Positions 1 through 5,354 of a DNA stretch of 7,092 nucleotides are shown here, in pieces. This DNA is from Pseudomonadota bacterium (GTDB lineage Bacteria; Pseudomonadota; Alphaproteobacteria; Acetobacterales; Acetobacteraceae). The notes below the pieces were generated by a model. That model saw only the letters and a program-made list of their open reading frames with translations. It did not search any database and had not been told where the DNA came from. Position numbers and translations under genes: made by a program. The stretch spans positions 1-7,092 of the forward strand of contig JAJZVS010000201.1 in NCBI GenBank assembly GCA_021845555.1. The letters are read 5' to 3'. Within the stretch, counting starts at the first letter, position 1. Every line of letters begins with the position of its first letter.

Positions 1-24
1 CTCCTGGACGTGACGATATGAAGC

Positions 25-72
25 CGCCGGTCCGTCAAGGCGCCGGTTCGTCAAGGCGCCGGTTCGTCAAGC
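25..72. repeat. Three tandem copies of a 16-base unit across the parC stop
   Basis: The unit cgccggttcgtcaagg occurs at 25-40 (one change), 41-56 (exact) and 57-72 (last base changed). Each unit contains tca, the complement of TGA. The copy at 67-69 is the real parC stop; the other copies lie beyond it in different frames. The ggcgcc cores are self-complementary, so weak pairing between units is possible, but there is no T-run and no clear terminator. Bases 1-24 show nothing I can name. Confidence 0.85.
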
Positions 73-2289
73 CGGCGGGCCGAACCGTCCGGTCTTGGGG
101 AACCCGTTCGGCGGCAGCTTTCCCGCCTGACCGCGCTCGCCGAGCCAGGGGCGCAGGTCGGTCTCGACCCGCACCCGCTCCCCCGAGCGCCATGACAGCC
201 CCTCGGCCAGGCGGAACACCCGCGCGTCCGCCAGTCCGCCGTCCTTCGCGCGCAGCAGGATCACCCCGGCGCCGCGGGCCATCTCCGGCACCTGGTCGAG
301 CGGGAACACCAGCAGCTTGCGATTCGTGCCGATCACCGCGAGGTGGTCGCCCGCGGCCGGAAGGCACAGCGCCGCTTCCTCGCCGGGGCGCAGGTTCAGG
401 ACCTGCTTGCCGGTGCGCTTCTCCGCCAGCAGTTCGCCCGCCGGCACCAGGAAGCCGCGGCCGGCGGAGGAGGCCACCAGGTAGCGCGCGCCATCCTCGG
501 GGACGAACAGCGCCACCACCTCGTCCTCGTTGGTCAGTTCGGCCAGCACGCGCACCGGCTGGCCGTCGCCGCGCCCGCGCGGCAGTTCGGCCGGCTTCAG
601 CGTGTAGGCGCGGCCGTTGGTGGCGAACAGCACGATCCGGTCGGTGGTCTGGCAGGGCAGGAGCAGCTTGAGCTTGTCGCCCTCCTTGAATCGCAGCTCG
701 GCGGGGTCCGTCACGGCGCCCTTCAGCGCCCGGATCCAGCCCTTCTCCGAGAGGATCACCGTCAGCGGCTCGCGCTCGACGAACGCCTCGGTGCCGATCT
801 CGATCGCCGCCGGCGCGGCGCCGAGCGCGGTCCGCCGCGCCCCCAGCGCGCCGCCGCCGAACCGCGCCCGCGTCGCTTCCAGCTCCCCGGCGATGCGCTC
901 GCGGCGCAGCTCCGGATCGGCCAGCAGCGCCGCGATTTCCTTCGCTTCCTTCGCCAGCGCCTTGTGCTCCTTGCGGAGTTCCATCTCCTCCAGCCGGCGC
1001 AGCGATCGCAGGCGCATGTTCAGGATCGCCTCGGCCTGGCTGTCGGTCAGTCCGAAGCGCGCCATCAGCGGCGGCTTGGGCTGGTCCTCCTCGCGGATGA
1101 TGCGGATCACCTCGTCGAGGTTGAGATAGACGATCAGGTACCCGTCCAGCACCTCCATCCGCCGCGCGATCGCCGCCTCGCGATGGCGGGAGCGGCGGAC
1201 CAGCACCTCCTCGCGGTGGTCGAGCCAGGCGCGCAGGACTTCGGTGAGCCCCATCACCCGCGGCGTGCGGCTCGCGTCCAGCACGTTCATGTTGAGCGGG
1301 AAGCGGGATTCCAACGCGGTGGCGCGGAACACCGTCTCCATCAGCACCTCGGGCTCGACGCCGCGGGTCTTGGGCTCCAGCACCAGGCGGATGTCTTCCG
1401 AGCTCTCGTCGCGGATATCGCCGAGCAGGGGGAGTTTCTTCTCCTCCATCAGCGCCGCGATCTGCTCGATCAAGCGGGATTTTTGCACCTGATACGGGAT
1501 CTCGGTCACCACGATCCGCCAGGCGCCGTATTTGCCCGGCTCGACCTCCCATTTGGCGCGCACGCGGAAGCCGCCGCGGCCGGTCTCGTAGGCGGCCAGC
1601 ATCGCCGCCGGGTCCTCCACCAGCGTGCCGCCGGTGGGGAAATCGGGGCCGGGCATGTGGGCGAGCAGATCGGCCACCGAGGCGTCCGGGTGGCGGATCA
1701 GATGGATGGCGGCGGCGCAGACCTCGCCCGCGTTGTGCGGCGGGATGGAGGTCGCCATGCCGACCGCGATCCCCGCCGCGCCGTTGGCCAGCAGGTTGGG
1801 GAAGGCGCCGGGCAGCACCAGCGGCTCGTGTTCTTCCCCGTCGTAGGTGGGGCGGAAATCGACCGCGTCCTCGTCAATGCCGGACAGCAGCGCCTGCGCG
1901 ACCTCGGTCAGGCGGGCTTCGGTGTAGCGCATCGCGGCGGGGTTATCGCCGTCGATATTGCCGAAATTGCCCTGGCCCTCGACCAGCGGGTAGCGGGCGG
2001 CGAAATCCTGCGCCAGCCGCACCAGGGCTTCGTACACCGCGACATCGCCGTGCGGGTGGAACTTGCCGATCACGTCGCCCACCACGCGGGCGCATTTCTT
2101 GAAGCCCGAGGCAGGATCGAGCCGCAGCAGGTGCATCGCGTAGATCAGCCGCCGGTGCACTGGCTTCAGCCCGTCGCGCACGTCCGGCAGCGAGCGCGAC
2201 ATGATGGTGGACAGCGCATAGGCGAGGTAGCGCTCGCTCAGCGCCTCGGCGAGCGGGGTGGGTTCGATATGGCCGATATCATCCGGCAT
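67..2289 (-). CDS. parC: DNA topoisomerase IV subunit A (ParC)
   Basis: ParC is the DNA-cleaving subunit of topoisomerase IV, which works with ParE to unlink daughter chromosomes in the cytoplasm. The product is 740 residues, normal for alphaproteobacterial ParC. Visible landmarks are the N-terminal block LSTIMSRSLPDVRDGLKPVH (26-45), the helix region HPHGDVAVYEALV (78-90), the catalytic tyrosine Y122 in MRYTEARL after arginine 121, the tower/coiled-coil signature LTDSQAEAILNMRL (414-427), and a C-terminal beta-pinwheel from about 495 to 720. The start is ATG (2287-2289), giving MPDDIGHIEP. The frame stays open further upstream, but that part overlaps recO and does not look like ParC. A GGAG lies about 10 bases before the ATG. 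The start lies inside the end of recO (11-base overlap), suggesting coupled translation. The stop (67-69) falls inside a tandem repeat. GyrA is the main alternative, but the recO neighbour and the short, divergent C-terminal domain favour ParC. Confidence 0.95.
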   Translation of the reverse strand: MPDDIGHIEPTPLAEALSERYLAYALSTIMSRSLPDVRDGLKPVHRRLIYAMHLLRLDPASGFKKCARVVGDVIGKFHPHGDVAVYEALVRLAQDFAARYPLVEGQGNFGNIDGDNPAAMRYTEARLTEVAQALLSGIDEDAVDFRPTYDGEEHEPLVLPGAFPNLLANGAAGIAVGMATSIPPHNAGEVCAAAIHLIRHPDASVADLLAHMPGPDFPTGGTLVEDPAAMLAAYETGRGGFRVRAKWEVEPGKYGAWRIVVTEIPYQVQKSRLIEQIAALMEEKKLPLLGDIRDESSEDIRLVLEPKTRGVEPEVLMETVFRATALESRFPLNMNVLDASRTPRVMGLTEVLRAWLDHREEVLVRRSRHREAAIARRMEVLDGYLIVYLNLDEVIRIIREEDQPKPPLMARFGLTDSQAEAILNMRLRSLRRLEEMELRKEHKALAKEAKEIAALLADPELRRERIAGELEATRARFGGGALGARRTALGAAPAAIEIGTEAFVEREPLTVILSEKGWIRALKGAVTDPAELRFKEGDKLKLLLPCQTTDRIVLFATNGRAYTLKPAELPRGRGDGQPVRVLAELTNEDEVVALFVPEDGARYLVASSAGRGFLVPAGELLAEKRTGKQVLNLRPGEEAALCLPAAGDHLAVIGTNRKLLVFPLDQVPEMARGAGVILLRAKDGGLADARVFRLAEGLSWRSGERVRVETDLRPWLGERGQAGKLPPNGFPKTGRFGPPA

Positions 2290-3130
2290 CCGGCGGAGTC
2301 TCCGTGAGGGCGAGGGCGGCGACGCGGTCGTACAGCATCGCGCGCGCCTGGGGCAGCGGCTTGTGATGCAGCCCGAAGGCGTCGCGGGCAAGGAAATGGC
2401 CGGTGAGCGCCAGCCCGTCGCGGTAGTCCGCGAAGGATCCCCCGCTCCCGCTGGCGGGAGAGGGGTGGGGTGAGGGCGCCGCGGGTCCCGTTTCACCCTC
2501 ACCCCGGCCCTCTCCCGCCGGCGGGAGAGGGGGAAGTGCCGGGTCCCGCGCCAGGAAGCCGGGCAGGGGCAGCAGACGCTCCTTCCAGATCCCGGCGGCG
2601 GCGGCGCTCACGGCGCGGCCGGTGCGGGGGGAGACATAGGCGAGGTTCTCGGTCGCTCCGGTGACCGCGCAGGCGGCGATGTCGAGGCCGTAGCCGAGTT
2701 CCGCCAGCAGCCCGGCCTCCCAGCGCACCAGCTCGGCCAGACTCGCCGCGCCGGTGGCGCCGCCGAGCCGGGCGATCAGGCCGAGCAGCCCGGCGAACAC
2801 GCGCGGATGCGGCTCCCGGTCCGCCAGCGCCCCGGCGGCGACGGCACAGGCGGAGGTGAGCAGCGCCAGCGCCAGCGGATCGTCCATCGCCAGCGCCGCG
2901 GCGGGGTGGATGAGTTCGGCGGTGAAGCTGCCGAGCTGGTCGGACAGCCGCGCCACCCAGCGCACCTGCGCCAGGTTGCCTGCCTGCCAGACCCCCGCCT
3001 GGGCGCGGGAGGCGCCGCCGCGGGCCAAGCCGCGATGGGCGCCATGCGCCTCGGTCATCACCGTGGCGAGGGCGTCGCCCTCCCCGTACGGGCGGACGTC
3101 GAGCACGATCGCGGGGGCGTCCCATTCCAT
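2279..3130 (-). CDS. recO: DNA repair protein RecO carrying an in-frame repeat-derived insert
   Basis: RecO acts with RecF/RecR to load RecA on SSB-coated single-stranded DNA during gap repair. The product is 283 residues, longer than the usual 240-250. The N-terminal OB-fold begins MEWDAPAIVLDVRPYGEGDA. A helical middle follows, then the alphaproteobacterial-type block VTGATENLAYVSPRTGRAVS (156-175) and, near the C-terminus, GLALTGHFLARDAFG (239-253). Residues about 197-232 are rich in Pro, Gly and Glu (LPPLPPAGEGRGEG, SPHPSPASGSGG). They are encoded by a palindromic repeat, which accounts for the extra length. No four-cysteine zinc site is seen. The start is ATG at 3128-3130, with a weak GGAA about 9 bases upstream. 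The stop overlaps the parC start. An 8-bp GC hairpin lies in the leader. The identity is firm; whether the insert affects activity is unknown. Confidence 0.93.
   Translation of the reverse strand: MEWDAPAIVLDVRPYGEGDALATVMTEAHGAHRGLARGGASRAQAGVWQAGNLAQVRWVARLSDQLGSFTAELIHPAAALAMDDPLALALLTSACAVAAGALADREPHPRVFAGLLGLIARLGGATGAASLAELVRWEAGLLAELGYGLDIAACAVTGATENLAYVSPRTGRAVSAAAAGIWKERLLPLPGFLARDPALPPLPPAGEGRGEGETGPAAPSPHPSPASGSGGSFADYRDGLALTGHFLARDAFGLHHKPLPQARAMLYDRVAALALTETPPDAG
2439..2533. repeat. Nested palindromic repeat element inside recO
   Basis: Two 38-base arms (2439-2476 and 2496-2533) are inverted copies of each other with about four mismatches, separated by a 19-base spacer. The inner 32 bases of each arm (2445-2476 and 2496-2527) differ at three positions. 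Each arm also contains its own 16-base palindrome: ctcccgccggcgggag in the right arm (2512-2527, perfect) and a version with one change in the left arm (2445-2460). The remainder of each arm has the form gaggg-ggggtgaggg. The element is read through in frame within recO without a stop, giving a Pro/Gly/Glu-rich segment. It resembles the short CCCTCTCCCGC/GCGGGAGAGGG palindromes that I recall being scattered in many proteobacterial genomes, sometimes inside genes. That family link is from memory and not checked. Confidence 0.85.
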
Positions 3131-3147
3131 TGGGCAGGTTCCGATGT

Positions 3148-3170
3148 GGCGCGCGACGGCGGCGCGCGCC
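3148..3170. repeat. Perfect 8-bp GC inverted repeat in the recO leader
   Basis: The arms ggcgcgcg (3148-3155) and cgcgcgcc (3163-3170) surround a 7-base loop. They lie 18-40 bases upstream of the recO start in the 114-base gap between fic and recO. The all-GC stem should be stable in RNA. No T-run follows on either strand, so it does not look like a standard intrinsic terminator. It could be a leader structure affecting recO translation, or just a by-product of the high GC content. The rest of the gap (3131-3244) shows no ORF with recognisable content and no promoter I would defend. Confidence 0.5.
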
Positions 3171-3244
3171 GGGTTGGGCGGGACCGGGCGGGGCCGCCAC
3201 GCCGGTGGGCGGTTGCCGGAAGATAGCGGGAGTCTACCCCATCC

Positions 3245-4048
3245 TCATCGGGCGGGCGTATCCGCCGCCCCGCCCGGAACCGCGGGCAGGGCCGGCGCGA
3301 CGGCAACGGCCTCGCGCAAGGCGTGCAGGGTTTCGTCCAGCGCGGCGTCCAGCCGCTGGTGCATCAGGCGGTCGAAATCGTCCGTACCCGCGCCCGCCTG
3401 CGTGCGCTGCAAGGCGCGGAGGTAGTCGGGACGGTCCTCCGGCCGCACCGCGACCGGAGGATAGCCGCCGCGGATCAGGAGCAAATTCATCAGCAGGCGC
3501 GCGGTACGGCCGTTGCCGTCGTTGAAGGGGTGGATCGCCACCAGCCGCCGATGCGCCGCGAAGGCGGTCTCCGGCGTATCGGGCGCCGCCCGCAGCCAGG
3601 CCGCGAAATCGGCCATCAGCGCCGGAACCTCGGCAGGCGAGGGGAAGGCATGCCGTCCAGCATCGGTCAGGACATAGCGCCCCTGGTCGGCGTAGCTCCC
3701 CGCGATCTCCGGCCGGCTGCGCAACACGACGAGCCGGTGCAGGCTGCGCACGTCCAGTTCCGTCAACGGCGTCGCGCGGCGGGCCAGGGCGCGCACATAG
3801 CGGATCGCCTCATAGAGATCGATCGCTTCCAGGTGATCGCGCAGCGGTTTGCCGGCCACCGTGATGCCGTGCTCGACGACCAGCGTGGTCTCGCTCGCGG
3901 TGAGCGTGTTCCCCTCGATCGCATTCGAGGTGTAGGTCAGCTCGAGATCGTGCGCGTGTTCGAGATTCGTCAGCCCGCCCGGCGCGCGAACGCGCAGCCG
4001 GTCGAGTTCGGCCCTTTTCGCGGCGATCGTCTCAGGCAGCCTGGCCAT
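3245..4048 (-). CDS. Fic-family protein (probable AMP-transferase), class II with N-terminal inhibitory motif
   Basis: Fic enzymes usually transfer AMP from ATP to hydroxyl groups on target proteins. The product is 267 residues from the chosen ATG (4046-4048). The Fic core motif HPFNDGNGRTAR lies at 173-184, with catalytic histidine H173, the anion-binding GNG, and R181/R184. An inhibitory helix motif of the (S/T)xxxE(G/N) form is present near the N-terminus as S41-N-A-I-E45-G46. Its glutamate is expected to block ATP binding, which makes this a class II, self-inhibited Fic, so no separate antitoxin gene is required; none is visible. The frame is open up to 4150, but those extra 34 residues overlap the upstream oxidoreductase gene and look non-homologous. 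ATG 4085-4087 is a second option. The ribosome site is weak (GGAAGGG about 15 bases upstream). No signal peptide or membrane segment is seen. Target proteins cannot be inferred. The gene lies 73 bases after the oxidoreductase and 114 before recO, all codirectional. Confidence 0.9.
   Translation of the reverse strand: MARLPETIAAKRAELDRLRVRAPGGLTNLEHAHDLELTYTSNAIEGNTLTASETTLVVEHGITVAGKPLRDHLEAIDLYEAIRYVRALARRATPLTELDVRSLHRLVVLRSRPEIAGSYADQGRYVLTDAGRHAFPSPAEVPALMADFAAWLRAAPDTPETAFAAHRRLVAIHPFNDGNGRTARLLMNLLLIRGGYPPVAVRPEDRPDYLRALQRTQAGAGTDDFDRLMHQRLDAALDETLHALREAVAVAPALPAVPGGAADTPAR
3250..3270 (-). other. Small hairpin at the end of fic, weak terminator candidate
   Basis: On the minus strand, GGGCGG-CG and CG-C-CCGCCC can pair around a GATA loop, with one bulged C. 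The hairpin covers the last codons of fic, just before its TGA stop (3245-3247). No T-rich tract follows, so it would at best be a weak terminator or a 3'-end protecting structure. Confidence 0.2.
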
Positions 4049-4121
4049 CTCGCACCCGTCGCACCCTTCCGCAGCGGTTCCAGGCATGGGATCGCGCCTG
4101 GCCGGGGCCGCGCGCCCGAGC

Positions 4122-5228
4122 TTAGCCGGTTTCCGCCACCTCCCGCACATGCGCGGCCAAGGCCAGCGAGGCGGTCAGCCCCGGTGATTCGATCCCGAAC
4201 AGGTTGACCAGCCCGGCCACCCCATGCGTCTGCGGCCCCTGCACCACGAAATCCGCCGCCGGCGCGCCGGGCGCGGTGATCTTCGGGCGAATCCCCGCAT
4301 AGCCCGGTTGCAGCGCCCCGTCCGGCAGCGCCGGCCAGTAGCGCCGCACCGCCGCGTAGAACCCATCCGCCCGCCGCGGATCGACGGTGTAGTCGAGCGT
4401 GTCGATCCATTCGACATCCGGCCCGAACCGCGCCTGCCCGCCGAGATCGATCGTCAGGTGAACCCCCAGCCCGCCCGGCACCGGCACCGGGTAGATCAGC
4501 CGCGAGAACGGCGCGCGCGCGGCCAGGGTGAAATAGTTCCCCTTCGCGTAGTACCCGGTCGGCACCCGATCCGCGGGCATCCCCGCGATCCGCCGCGCCA
4601 GCGCCGGCGCGTGCAGCCCGGCGGCGTTCACCAGCAGCCGGCAGCGCAGCGTCACGGGTTCCGTCCCGCCCACCTCGACCTCGATCCCGTCGCGTCCGGC
4701 GCGGGCGGCCACCACCGGGCTCAGGAACACCACCATCGCCCCGGCCGCCTCCGCCTCCCCCTGCAACGCCAGCATATAGGCGTGGCTGTCGACGATGCCG
4801 GTGGCCGGGGAGAGCAGGGCGGAGGTGCAGGAAAGGTTCGGCTCCAGCGCGCGCGCCTCGGCCGCGCTCAGGACGCGCATGCCCTCGACGCCGTTCGCCT
4901 CGGCGCGCGCCTTGATGCCGGCGAGCTTGCCGTCCTCCTCGGCGGAGGTGGCGACGATCAGCTTGCCGCAGTTGCGGTGCGGCACGCCGCGGTCGCGGCA
5001 GAAATCGTACAGGGCCCGCCGTCCGGCGACGCAGAACCGCGCCATCAGGCTGCCGGCGGGGTAGTAGATCCCGGCGTGGATCACCTCGCTGTTGCGCGAG
5101 GAGGTTTCGGTGCCGATGGCCTCGGCGGCCTCCAGCACGATCACCTCGCGGCCCGCTTGCGCCAGCGCGCGGGCCACCGCGAGGCCGATCACGCCGGCGC
5201 CCGCCACGACGCAGTCCACGCTGTCCAC
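4122..5228 (-). CDS. FAD-dependent oxidoreductase of the L-2-hydroxyglutarate oxidase/dehydrogenase type
   Basis: This is a 368-residue DAO-fold flavoenzyme. The FAD-binding Rossmann motif GAGVIG is at 10-15, followed by the ribose-binding glutamate in VLEAA (E33). The stretch SSRNSEVIHAGIYYP (43-57) and the C-terminal GIESPGLTASLALA are typical of the L-2-hydroxyglutarate oxidase/dehydrogenase family (LhgO/L2HGDH, COG0579), as is AGIRPKI. Members oxidise a 2-hydroxyacid to the 2-oxoacid and pass electrons to quinone or oxygen. It is shorter than E. coli LhgO (about 420), and this group contains uncharacterised relatives, so the substrate is not certain and no gene symbol is given. No transmembrane segment is evident. 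The start is GTG 5226-5228, preceded by GGGAGG with an 8-base spacer. GTG at residue 4 is possible but has poorer spacing. The stop is TAA (4122-4124). The gene is divergent from def. Confidence 0.85.
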   Translation of the reverse strand: MDSVDCVVAGAGVIGLAVARALAQAGREVIVLEAAEAIGTETSSRNSEVIHAGIYYPAGSLMARFCVAGRRALYDFCRDRGVPHRNCGKLIVATSAEEDGKLAGIKARAEANGVEGMRVLSAAEARALEPNLSCTSALLSPATGIVDSHAYMLALQGEAEAAGAMVVFLSPVVAARAGRDGIEVEVGGTEPVTLRCRLLVNAAGLHAPALARRIAGMPADRVPTGYYAKGNYFTLAARAPFSRLIYPVPVPGGLGVHLTIDLGGQARFGPDVEWIDTLDYTVDPRRADGFYAAVRRYWPALPDGALQPGYAGIRPKITAPGAPAADFVVQGPQTHGVAGLVNLFGIESPGLTASLALAAHVREVAETG

Positions 5229-5236
5229 CCGCCTTG

Positions 5237-5242
5237 CCTCCC
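5237..5242 (-). promoter_or_regulatory. Ribosome binding site of the FAD oxidoreductase
   Basis: GGGAGG on the minus strand lies 8 bases before the GTG at 5228. It is a good anti-16S match, and it decides for this GTG over the one three codons further in. Confidence 0.7.
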
Positions 5243-5260
5243 GCCCTGTATGCCGGGCGG
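5241..5260. repeat. Inverted repeat in the divergent intergenic region
   Basis: ccgccc (5241-5246) and gggcgg (5255-5260) flank an 8-base loop. The repeat lies between the candidate -10 box and the ribosome binding site of the oxidoreductase gene, around the expected transcription start. It could be an operator for a dimeric regulator or a leader hairpin. It is only 6 bp per arm in GC-rich DNA, so chance is a real possibility. Confidence 0.35.
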
Positions 5261-5287
5261 ATTTACGCTGCCGCCCGGCCGGCGCAA
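5260..5287 (-). promoter_or_regulatory. Candidate promoter for the FAD oxidoreductase
   Basis: On the minus strand, TTGCGC (complement of 5282-5287) is followed after 16 bases by TAAATC (complement of 5260-5265), about 30 bases before the GTG start. The TTG core and the AT-rich hexamer in otherwise GC-rich DNA suit a housekeeping sigma factor. Matches to consensus are only about 3 of 6 in each box. Confidence 0.3.
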
Positions 5288-5297
5288 AGCCCGGCGA

Positions 5298-5325
5298 TTG
5301 CCGCGGCCGGCCCCCCTCTGGTTAT
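5298..5325 (+). promoter_or_regulatory. Candidate promoter for the def-fmt-truA operon
   Basis: TTGCCG (5298-5303) and GGTTAT (5320-5325) are separated by 16 bases and end about 30 bases before the def ATG. The -10 match is poor (3 of 6). I list it because this gap is the only plausible place for the operon promoter unless transcription initiates inside the oxidoreductase gene. Confidence 0.22.
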
Positions 5326-5337
5326 CCGGGGGAGCCG
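5308..5337 (+). repeat. GC-rich hairpin just upstream of the def start
   Basis: cggcccccc (5308-5316) can pair with ggggg plus gccg (5328-5332 and 5334-5337, one bulged A). This gives about 9 bp around an 11-base loop. It ends 17 bases before the def ATG, beside the GAGG (5337-5340) that may serve as a distant ribosome site. It overlaps the candidate -10 box, so if that promoter is real only part of the hairpin would be transcribed. Confidence 0.4.
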
Positions 5338-5354
5338 AGGCTAAATGGGCGGAA

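Noticed and set aside
35..1552. 505-codon minus-strand frame overlapping parC
   Set aside because: It is a shifted reading of parC with Arg/Gly/Ala-rich composition. The true frame carries all ParC motifs.
343..2307. Open frame of 654 codons on the plus strand across most of parC
   Set aside because: It is antisense to the unmistakable parC frame. Its composition is rich in Gln, Arg, Gly and His without any domain, as expected from complementary reading of high-GC coding DNA.
2290..2502. N-terminal extension of parC up to an upstream start
   Set aside because: This part overlaps recO in another frame and reads through the palindromic repeat. ParC homology starts at MPDDIGHIEP.
2439..2533. 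Intrinsic terminator or CRISPR-like repeat
   Set aside because: There is no T-run on either strand and recO continues in frame through it. Only one inverted pair exists, with no regular spacers.
2499..3200. 233-codon minus-strand frame overlapping recO
   Set aside because: It is a frame-shifted shadow of recO, Arg/Ala/Gly-rich and without family features.
4049..4150. Longer Fic protein starting at 4150
   Set aside because: The extra residues overlap the end of the oxidoreductase gene and look like a random basic stretch, and there is no ribosome site. Fic family similarity begins at about MARLPETIAAKRAEL.
3245..4150. Toxin-antitoxin pair with a separate antitoxin gene next to fic
   Set aside because: No small ORF with antitoxin character is visible on either side, and the inhibitory motif is built into the Fic protein.
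4224..5354. Long plus-strand open frame running into def, suggesting a fusion protein
   Set aside because: The upstream part is antisense to the FAD oxidoreductase and has no recognisable domain. Def homology begins exactly at the ATG at 5355.
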